The notes below the pieces were generated by a model. The model did no database searches. It saw only the letters and a program-made list of their open reading frames with translations, and was not told the DNA's origin. DNA of 14,882 nt from CALFCX01 sp964603025 (GTDB lineage: Bacteria; Margulisbacteria; WOR-1; JAKLHX01), in assembly GCA_964603025.1 (NCBI GenBank), contig CAZRTO010000037.1, positions 1 through 14,882 of the forward strand, given 5' to 3'. A program made the position numbers and the translations under genes. Positions 1-5,120 of this stretch are shown one piece after another; position 1 is the stretch's first letter, and each line of letters opens with the position of its first letter.

Positions 1-8
1 ATTTAGAT

Positions 9-1220
9 ATGCAATCTGTCAAGACACTTTATAAGATCGGTTACGGGCCTTCCAGCAGCCATACAATGGGCCCCGGGTTTGCCGCAGAGAGATTCGCTTC
101 CGATATCCCCGCGGCACGTTCCTACAGGGTTACCCTTTACGGCAGCCTTGCCGCGACCGGGAAGGGCCACTTGACCGACGTATCCTTAAAAAGGTCCTTT
201 TCTCCAAAGCCTGTCGACATATTCTGGGAGCCGGGGGTAGTCATGAGCAGGCATCCAAATGCCATGAAGCTGGAAGCCGTCGGGGATTCCGGATCCGTCA
301 TATCCGAAAAAACGGCCTATAGTATCGGCGGGGGAGAGATAGTTTGGGAAGGTGGCCGGGATGTGAAAGAGCCGGAACTGATATATGACCTTAATACGAT
401 GGATGGGATACTATCCTATGTGTCAAAAGGCAGATTGTCTTTGTGGAACTATGTTTACAGGAACGAAGGCAGGGATATAAAGGATTATTTCGGAAATATC
501 TGGATAGCCATGCAGAATACGGTGGTTTCCGGACTTAATTCGGACGGGATACTTCCCGGAGAACTGGGATTGAATAGAAAAGCGGGAGACTATTTTGCAA
601 GATCTTTCGGTCTCGGCAGGCCTCATAGTGAAAAAGCACAGGTGTTCTCGTTCGCGCTTGCGTGCGCTGAACAGAACGCTTCGGGCGGCAAAGTAGTTAC
701 GGCTCCCACTTGCGGATCGAGCGGGGTTCTTCCCGCCGTGCTTTATTATTTCAAGTATTCAAAAAAGCTTTCCGACAGGATGATCATTAACGCTCTTGCC
801 ACAGCAGGCCTTATTGGAAATCTTGCGCGCACCAATGCTTCAATATCCGGTGCGGAAGTCGGATGCCAGGGAGAGATAGGCGTGGCCTGCGCGATGGCCG
901 CCGCCGCTGCGGCGCAGATAATGGGCGGATCGCCGGCACAGATAGAGACCGCGGCCGAGATGGGTATCGAGCATCACCTGGGGCTCACCTGCGACCCCGT
1001 ATGCGGGCTGGTACAGATACCGTGTATTGAGCGCAATGCTGTTGCCGCGGGCACGGCGCTTGACCTGGCCGCGCTTTCGCTCCTTTCCGACGGCAGACAC
1101 AGGGTATCTTTTGACAAAGCGCTCGAGACCATGCTGGAGACGGGCCGTGACATGAAATCTAAATACCGCGAAACCTCTGAGGGCGGCCTGGCGGAGCATT
1201 TTTTGCAATCTTCCCGTTAA
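9..1220 (+). CDS. sdaA: L-serine dehydratase (L-serine ammonia-lyase), iron-sulfur type, single chain
   Basis: This cytoplasmic enzyme deaminates L-serine to pyruvate and ammonia using an oxygen-sensitive [4Fe-4S] cluster. The 403-residue protein has the two family domains in one chain. The N-terminal beta domain opens with the hallmark GPSSSHT (residues 13-19). The alpha domain follows from about residue 120, with APTCGSSG, GAEVGCQGE and the segment HHLGLTCDPVCGLVQIPC. Cys286, Cys328 and Cys339 are spaced 42 and 11 apart, the same spacing I recall for the cluster ligands Cys343/385/396 of the Legionella enzyme. The protein ends HFLQSSR without the C-terminal cysteine reported as fourth ligand there. 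It is about 50 residues shorter than the E. coli single-chain enzymes. The ATG at 9 fits the family N-terminus, but the frame is open to the window edge, so the true start could lie a few codons upstream. No partner gene (serine transporter, sdaB) is visible. Confidence 0.95.
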   Translation: MQSVKTLYKIGYGPSSSHTMGPGFAAERFASDIPAARSYRVTLYGSLAATGKGHLTDVSLKRSFSPKPVDIFWEPGVVMSRHPNAMKLEAVGDSGSVISEKTAYSIGGGEIVWEGGRDVKEPELIYDLNTMDGILSYVSKGRLSLWNYVYRNEGRDIKDYFGNIWIAMQNTVVSGLNSDGILPGELGLNRKAGDYFARSFGLGRPHSEKAQVFSFALACAEQNASGGKVVTAPTCGSSGVLPAVLYYFKYSKKLSDRMIINALATAGLIGNLARTNASISGAEVGCQGEIGVACAMAAAAAAQIMGGSPAQIETAAEMGIEHHLGLTCDPVCGLVQIPCIERNAVAAGTALDLAALSLLSDGRHRVSFDKALETMLETGRDMKSKYRETSEGGLAEHFLQSSR

Positions 1221-1258
1221 TCTTCCGATAATAATATGTAAGAGGGATATATTTAGAA

Positions 1259-1265
1259 AAGGAGG
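1259..1265 (+). promoter_or_regulatory. Strong ribosome binding site for the gene at 1271
   Basis: AAGGAGG lies five bases before the ATG at 1271. It is a full anti-16S match and fixes this start. A TATATT at 1248-1253 could be the -10 of a short independent promoter, but no good -35 is seen. Confidence 0.7.
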
Positions 1266-1270
1266 CCTCT

Positions 1271-2032
1271 ATGCTGTCCTTAGCTTTTATTCGATGTGTG
1301 TCCGGATTAAACAAAATAGCTGGCTCTAATAGCACTTCTTCCGGATTAATGCCTGCATATGTTGGTGTTTCGATGCGGCCTTCAGGGCTTTATGCCAACA
1401 GTAAGATGAACCATATGTGTTCTGCTGCGAAAGATCCGGGCTCCGGAACCAAAATTAATATCGTTTCCGGAGATCAGATCGTTTCAGATCTATTGAAGGA
1501 TCGCTGTGCCAGATCCCTCGCCAGCGACGGCGCTGTTATAGATTGGAAATGCTTTTTTCAGGAGAGATGTGGCAATATTCCAGCCAGCTTTTTGGTGAGG
1601 GCTTTTATGAAAGGGGAGACAGCGGGAGGTGTGGATTTTTGGATAGATAATAACGCAGACGAGGCTCGGGCCGTTATAAGTTATTCGTTCGGAGGAGCCA
1701 AGTTCGAAGATCTAATAGCTGGTAGTGGATCTGTCAAGGGGTTGGGTTCTTTTGCTGCTATATTTTCCAACATAAACGAAAAATATCGCGGGATGGGGAC
1801 CAGTCTTGTTGGTATTGCTGCGAGAATAGCAAAATCTCAAGGTAATACAACTCTCTGTGCCGACCATGTTCGCCAGGATGCAACAACTTTTTTCGGAAAA
1901 GTCTTTGATTACACGACCAGTTGGGTTGAGGAAGACGAGTTCCTCGGTTGGCCAACTTCAAAAGAAGTAACGTCCTATTATCTGAACCTGACGAAAGACC
2001 GCCTCCCTCCGATAGAGATCACTAAAAAATAG
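1271..2032 (+). CDS. Orphan protein with GNAT-like acetyltransferase signature
   Basis: This 253-residue protein is not recognised by name. Its C-terminal half resembles the acetyl-CoA-binding core of the GNAT fold. NEKYRGMG at residues 169-176 matches the Q/RxxGxG/A pyrophosphate loop of motif A. It is followed by an amphipathic helix (TSLVGIAARIAKSQG), a short strand (TTLCAD) and a segment ending FFGKVFDY, which parallels the usual fYeklGF end of GNAT motif B. The first 60 or so residues are Ser/Gly-rich and show no domain; there is no convincing signal peptide. The substrate cannot be inferred. The gene is visibly A/T-richer than sdaA upstream (a sampled 60-base line near 1801 is about 42% G+C), which suggests recent acquisition. 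It starts 50 bases after sdaA, has its own strong ribosome binding site, and ends just before a tRNA gene. The GNAT assignment is an inference from motif pattern. Confidence 0.6.
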   Translation: MLSLAFIRCVSGLNKIAGSNSTSSGLMPAYVGVSMRPSGLYANSKMNHMCSAAKDPGSGTKINIVSGDQIVSDLLKDRCARSLASDGAVIDWKCFFQERCGNIPASFLVRAFMKGETAGGVDFWIDNNADEARAVISYSFGGAKFEDLIAGSGSVKGLGSFAAIFSNINEKYRGMGTSLVGIAARIAKSQGNTTLCADHVRQDATTFFGKVFDYTTSWVEEDEFLGWPTSKEVTSYYLNLTKDRLPPIEITKK

Positions 2033-2059
2033 GGGCAGAACCGTTTCCAAATAATAGTT

Positions 2060-2068
2060 TGATATAAT
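2060..2068 (+). promoter_or_regulatory. Extended -10 promoter for tRNA-Glu
   Basis: TGATATAAT is a perfect extended -10 (TGn plus TATAAT at 2063-2068) 14 bases before the mature tRNA 5' end. This places transcription start near 2075 with a short 5' leader for RNase P. No good -35 is present at the expected distance, as is usual for extended -10 promoters. Confidence 0.6.
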
Positions 2069-2082
2069 GATTGTATATTTCC

Positions 2083-2154
2083 GGCCCTATGGTCTAATGG
2101 CTAGGACACGACCCTCTCAAGGTCGAAGTACGGGTTCGATCCCCGTTAGGGCTA
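2083..2154 (+). tRNA. tRNA-Glu, anticodon CTC
   Basis: A full cloverleaf can be drawn by hand. The acceptor stem pairs 2083-2089 with 2147-2153; the first pair is a G-U wobble. The D stem is GTC/GAC (2092-2094 with 2105-2107). The anticodon stem pairs CGACC with GGTCG (2109-2113 with 2121-2125) around a seven-base loop with anticodon CTC at 2116-2118. The variable loop is four bases, and the T arm is ACGGG-TTCGATC-CCCGT (2130-2146). The discriminator base is A at 2154. CCA is not encoded, so a CCA-adding enzyme is required. It reads GAG codons. Confidence 0.93.
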
Positions 2155-2256
2155 TAAATTTTGCTGCGCAAAATTTAAGGATAAGAATGAAGGAGAAGAA
2201 GTAAGGCGTTAAGGCAACAAATACCTGAACTGGATGAACAGCAAAATTTATTCTTA
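2155..2256 (+). repeat. Inverted and direct 10-base repeats after tRNA-Glu
   Basis: TAAATTTTGC at 2155-2164 is followed, after the three-base loop TGC, by its exact complement GCAAAATTTA at 2168-2177, giving a 10-bp perfect hairpin. The same GCAAAATTTA recurs at 2241-2250, so the left arm could pair with either copy. TAAGAAT (2182-2188) and ATTCTTA (2250-2256) form a further inverted pair. The first hairpin sits directly after the tRNA and could act in 3' end formation, but it lacks a T-tract, so a classic intrinsic terminator is doubtful. I see no supported coding region in 2155-2366: one open frame across 2190-2290 has no start codon. Confidence 0.55.
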
Positions 2257-2261
2257 ATTAA

Positions 2262-2305
2262 AGATCCCCGATTCGATCGGAGCGAGTGAGATCTCCGTTA
2301 GGCCT
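2262..2305 (+). repeat. Partial copy of the tRNA-Glu 3' end with imperfect palindrome
   Basis: Bases 2290-2305 match the tRNA-Glu 3' end (2138-2153) at 14 of 16 positions. An additional GATCCCCG at 2263-2270 repeats part of the T-arm (2138-2145). The interval 2262-2294 begins AGATC and ends GATCT. This could be an attachment-site remnant of an element that used this tRNA, or a degraded dispersed repeat. No integrase gene is adjacent. Confidence 0.4.
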
Positions 2306-2366
2306 GTCAAACGTATCCGTCATCCCTCTTGCACATCCCGCTGTTATGTTGTTAAATTAGAATGAT

Positions 2367-3557
2367 ATGAGAAAGTTATTATTGTTGCCGGTTTTGGCGA
2401 TAGCTCTCCTGTCCGGCTGCGGCGCGCGCCAGGACAAACTCAAGATCGCGATGAGCCTGAGCGAGGACGAATGGAAAGTTATGCGCGAGAAGGTGATCCC
2501 TGCCTTTGAGAAAAAGGAGAAGATCGCCGTGGAGGCTGTTCAGGTCGAAGCTTCTGATCTGCCTCTGCTGCTGGAAGCCATGGACAGGGCCGGAAGCATG
2601 CAGATAGACCTGTTCGCCCAGGACAACATGCAGCTGGCTGTTCTGACCGACAGGAACCTTGTCGAAGACCTGAGCACTTATGAGAACATCATTCCTGCCA
2701 GCGTCCCCAGGGCTCTTGTATCAAACCTGCGTACCGGCGACAGATTGTATTTCATGCCTTACCGGCCCAATGTCCAGATCACCTATTACAACAAGGCCAA
2801 ATTCGATAAGTACGGGATCAAGCCACCACGCGACTGGAATGAATTGCTGGCCGTAGCTAAAAAGTTCAAGCAGAAAGAAAAGACCGGCAAGGTGCTGTTC
2901 CAGGCATGGGGAGGGGCGCCGACCGCCACCCAGGTCTACGAGTGGGTGGTCAGCGCCGGAGGAGATCCGTTCAAGTTCAATGACCGCGGCTGCGTCAGGA
3001 CTTTTGCGTTCCTTCAGAAGCTGTGGCCGTACCTGTCTTTGGATTCGCGCAGGGCCAAGTTTGATACCACGAACGAATACCTGGACAAGGGATCCGCTTA
3101 TTTGGCCCAGAATTGGGCATCCGGTATAAATACATTCAGGGATCAGGGAAAAGACCGCATAATTACATATCCCGGTTTCCGCGGCCCGAGAAAACACGCT
3201 CACGTGATAGGCGGTGAAGTCCTTGGCATACCCAAGGGTACCGCAAAAAAACAACAGGCCCTGGCGTTCATCAAGCATCTCCAGTCCAAAGAGATACAGG
3301 AACTGTTGGTCTCCGAACTGGGCTGGCCGTCGATCAGGACGGACGCTTACACGCGGGTGGAGCCTTGGATGAAGCCTCATTACGACTCGGTAAACCAGGC
3401 CATGCGGCACGGCATTTACAGAAAGAACGCCGCTTACTGGAATGAATACGAAAAACTGGTCAATGAAGCTTTTGTAAGTATCGTGATCCGGGGCGAGCCG
3501 GTCAAGCCGGCCCTTAACAGGTACGCGAAAAAGATGGCCGAACACACAAAGAAATGA
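2367..3557 (+). CDS. ABC transporter extracellular solute-binding lipoprotein (family 1, sugar type)
   Basis: This 396-residue protein is an exported, lipid-anchored binding protein that would hand a solute, most likely a sugar or oligosaccharide, to an ABC permease. Residues 1-18 are a lipoprotein signal: MRKLLLLPVLAIALLSGC with lipobox LSGC and Cys18 as the lipidated residue. The mature part has the MalE/UgpB-like pattern: an N-terminal alpha/beta lobe, YFMPYRPNVQITYYNKAKFDKYGI near residues 130-150 (the hinge segment typical of family 1), then PRDWNELLAVAKKF, WGGAPTATQVYEWVVSAGGDPF, and a late VIGGEVLGIPKGTAKKQQALAFIKHL. Length is normal for the family. No permease or ATPase gene adjoins it, so it is an orphan within this window. 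The lipobox supports the ATG at 2367. No Shine-Dalgarno is visible, and only a weak -35/-10 pair (TTGCAC at 2329, TTAAAT at 2352) precedes it. The ligand cannot be told from sequence. Confidence 0.85.
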   Translation: MRKLLLLPVLAIALLSGCGARQDKLKIAMSLSEDEWKVMREKVIPAFEKKEKIAVEAVQVEASDLPLLLEAMDRAGSMQIDLFAQDNMQLAVLTDRNLVEDLSTYENIIPASVPRALVSNLRTGDRLYFMPYRPNVQITYYNKAKFDKYGIKPPRDWNELLAVAKKFKQKEKTGKVLFQAWGGAPTATQVYEWVVSAGGDPFKFNDRGCVRTFAFLQKLWPYLSLDSRRAKFDTTNEYLDKGSAYLAQNWASGINTFRDQGKDRIITYPGFRGPRKHAHVIGGEVLGIPKGTAKKQQALAFIKHLQSKEIQELLVSELGWPSIRTDAYTRVEPWMKPHYDSVNQAMRHGIYRKNAAYWNEYEKLVNEAFVSIVIRGEPVKPALNRYAKKMAEHTKK

Positions 3558-3558
3558 A

Positions 3559-3577
3559 AGCGGGAGATTCTTCCGCT
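3559..3577. terminator. Candidate bidirectional terminator between convergent genes
   Basis: AGCGGGA-GATTC-TTCCGCT forms a 7-bp stem (one G-U pair on the plus strand) with a 5-base loop. It lies in the 42-bp gap between the convergent lipoprotein and beta-lactamase-like genes. On the minus strand it is followed by the T-rich TTTCATTTC, so it may serve the minus-strand gene better than the plus one. Confidence 0.4.
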
Positions 3578-3599
3578 GATCAGGCCGGTCGGGCGCCCA

Positions 3600-4530
3600 T
3601 CATAGTATTTCAATGATCTTTCGCATCACTTCTATCGTGTCGCCGTGCTCAGCCTGGTTGTTGAATACAAATACCACTGTGGCTTTTGTCTTTGGGTTGT
3701 GCATGGCCATGCTTATGTAGCCCGGCAGGCCTCCGTTGTGTCCTATATAGCCCTCAAGAGTGAATATGCCCAGTCCGTATTTGAGCGACGGAATAGTCTT
3801 TGATTCCATGTCGACCCATTCGTTCATCCTTTTTTTCTGGAGTTCGGCGCCCAGAAAAGTGCCGTCGCAGAGAGCCTCGGCATATCTTTTCATGTCGAAA
3901 AGGTTCGATACCATGCCTCCTGCCGCCCAGCCCCAGGAAACGTTCTCGCTGCTCCAGTCGACAAGCTTGCCGTCATCGGTCATATATCCGTGGATGTAGC
4001 TTCCTTCGGGTGTTTGGGAAAGCGGATAATACGTATCTTTCAATCTCAGTCTGTCAACGATGCGTTTTTGGACCTCGTCCTCGTATTTGTTGCCGGTGAC
4101 TTTTTCAATGATCATGCCGAGGAGTATATAGTTNNNNNNNNNNNNNNNNNNNNNNNNNNNNNNNNNNNNNNNNNNNNNNNNNNNNNNNNNNNNNNNNNNN
4201 NNNNNNNNNNNNNNNNNNNNNNNNNNNNNNNNNTATCACGGTGGCGGTCATTGTTTTTGTGTTGCTGCCGATACGGAACCTGTCCGAGACCTTTGCTTTT
4301 CTGCCTGTTGATATATCCGCCGTTCCGTAGGCTTTTACATAGCTGCCTTTTCCCGGTACCCATATCCCGACGACGGAAGCAGGAGCATTATATTTCTCCA
4401 TGTGTTCCAGGAATATACTGTCTATTTTTCCGGAAGTGACTTTGGACAGAGGCTTTTGCGGGTTGAACCAGAAAAAAGACAGCAGGATAATGGCTGCGAC
4501 CGCGGCAAGGACCGGCAATTTAAGTTTCAC
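3600..4530 (-). CDS. Beta-lactamase-family serine hydrolase (D,D-peptidase / class C-like), interrupted by an assembly gap
   Basis: This exported protein of the serine beta-lactamase / D-Ala-D-Ala carboxypeptidase (R61-like) superfamily probably acts on peptidoglycan peptides or a related amide or ester. It starts at a GTG (4530) after a perfect AAGGAGG. Residues 5-22 are hydrophobic after two lysines, so it has an uncleaved anchor or signal peptide. The catalytic SxxK is SNTK at residues 89-92, within FRIGSNTKTMTATVI, after which the gap begins (99 residues read). Sequence resumes at NYILLGMIIEKVTG, just after where the YxN motif should be, and runs 177 residues to the stop. HNG in GHNGGLPGY (codons near 3732-3740) is the third, KTG-like motif. 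The two halves are not in one frame across the 100 N, as expected for a placeholder gap. By analogy with R61 spacing (Ser62, Tyr159) I estimate about 90 codons are missing, including the YxN. The gene faces the lipoprotein gene and diverges from the gene at 4611. Confidence 0.85.
4134..4233. other. Assembly gap (100 N)
   Basis: Exactly 100 N, a typical placeholder for unknown length. Both flanks encode parts of one beta-lactamase-like protein in the right order, so the join itself is credible, but the missing DNA is probably nearer 270 bases. Confidence 0.97.
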
Positions 4531-4536
4531 GATGAT

Positions 4537-4543
4537 CCTCCTT
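4537..4543 (-). promoter_or_regulatory. Ribosome binding site deciding the GTG start at 4530
   Basis: On the minus strand AAGGAGG is followed by six bases and then GTG. This supports GTG as the true initiator of the beta-lactamase-like gene. The predicted transcript start is near 4544, directly at this site. Confidence 0.75.
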
Positions 4544-4550
4544 GACGAGT

Positions 4551-4559
4551 ATTATAACA
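4551..4559 (-). promoter_or_regulatory. Extended -10 promoter of the beta-lactamase-like gene
   Basis: The minus strand reads TGTTATAAT, a perfect extended -10 with TATAAT at 4556-4551. Transcription would start near 4544, giving a leader of about 14 bases that begins at the Shine-Dalgarno. No good -35 is visible at 17-18 bp. Confidence 0.6.
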
Positions 4560-4575
4560 GACCTGCGCCGGAGTT

Positions 4576-4604
4576 TTGCCACCGGTATACGGGGGTGTTA
4601 TAAT
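4576..4604 (+). promoter_or_regulatory. Near-consensus promoter of the SLOG-thiC pair, predicted leaderless
   Basis: TTGCCA (4576-4581), a 17-bp spacer and TATAAT (4599-4604), with TGT before the -10, form a near-ideal housekeeping sigma promoter. Only six bases separate the -10 from the ATG at 4611, so the predicted first transcribed base is at or next to the start codon. Its -35 region lies upstream of, and close to, the divergent minus promoter. Confidence 0.7.
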
Positions 4605-4610
4605 TAAGCC

Positions 4611-5120
4611 ATGAAAAAACTGTATATAGCGGTGATCGGAGAAAGCCGGGCCAGCAGACAGAACTATGCTTACGGGGTCGAGGTGGGAGAGCTCCTGGCA
4701 AAGCACGGAGCCATAGTTTTTTGCGGTGGCAGGGGCGGAGTGATGGAAGCGGTCTGCAAGGGCGTGAAAAAAGGCGGCGGTTTGACGGTCGGGATACTGC
4801 CCAGCGGCAAGAGATCGGAGGCCAATGACTATGTGGATATCCCTATCCCCACCGGCATAGGCTGGGCCAGGAACAAGATCGTGGTCAAAAGCGGCCAGGT
4901 AGTGATCGCCATTGGCGGCAGTTACGGTACTCTTTGTGAAATAGCTTACGCGCTCAGCTATGAGATCCCCGTGATAGGCCTCAATACATGGAAAATGGTC
5001 AAGAAGACGCACAAGAACATTCCCGTGAAATACGTCAAGACGCCGCAGCAGGCCGTCGACCTGGCGATCATGATCGCAAAAAAACAAAAACCTGAACGCT
5101 CAAAAAAGCGCTCAGGATAA
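4611..5120 (+). CDS. SLOG-superfamily Rossmann protein (TIGR00725 / LOG-like), putative nucleotide-binding
   Basis: This 169-residue cytoplasmic protein of the LOG/DprA-like Rossmann superfamily resembles the small TIGR00725-type proteins, which have no firmly assigned substrate. It has an N-terminal strand and loop (YIAVIGESRAS, residues 5-15), CGGRGGVMEA at 38-47, GWARNKIVV at 84-92 and GGSYGTLCE at 102-110. The last two recall the arginine and the PGGxGTxxE motif that bind and cleave nucleoside 5'-monophosphates in LOG phosphoribohydrolases; here the arginine (R87) and glutamate (E110) are kept, while the first P of the motif is I. The tail after 155 is lysine-rich. Its stop codon shares one base with the thiC start (TAATG at 5118-5122), so translation is probably coupled. 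A nucleotide-related role in ThiC's pathway is an inference from this coupling. It may equally be a cofactor carrier, as proposed for related proteins. Confidence 0.75.
   Translation: MKKLYIAVIGESRASRQNYAYGVEVGELLAKHGAIVFCGGRGGVMEAVCKGVKKGGGLTVGILPSGKRSEANDYVDIPIPTGIGWARNKIVVKSGQVVIAIGGSYGTLCEIAYALSYEIPVIGLNTWKMVKKTHKNIPVKYVKTPQQAVDLAIMIAKKQKPERSKKRSG

Noticed and set aside
2190..2290. A short open frame (reads ...KALRQQIPELDEQQN...) after tRNA-Glu
   Set aside because: It has no start codon or ribosome binding site and lies in a repeat-rich stretch. At most it is a decayed gene fragment.
2721..3545. A 274-codon minus-strand open frame
   Set aside because: It is fully antisense to the binding lipoprotein, has no recognisable domain, and follows from that gene's codon bias.
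4531..4610. A TPP riboswitch ahead of the thiC operon
   Set aside because: The interval is 80 bp and filled by two promoters. No THI-box core such as CTGAGA with an ACC(N)TGA partner is visible.
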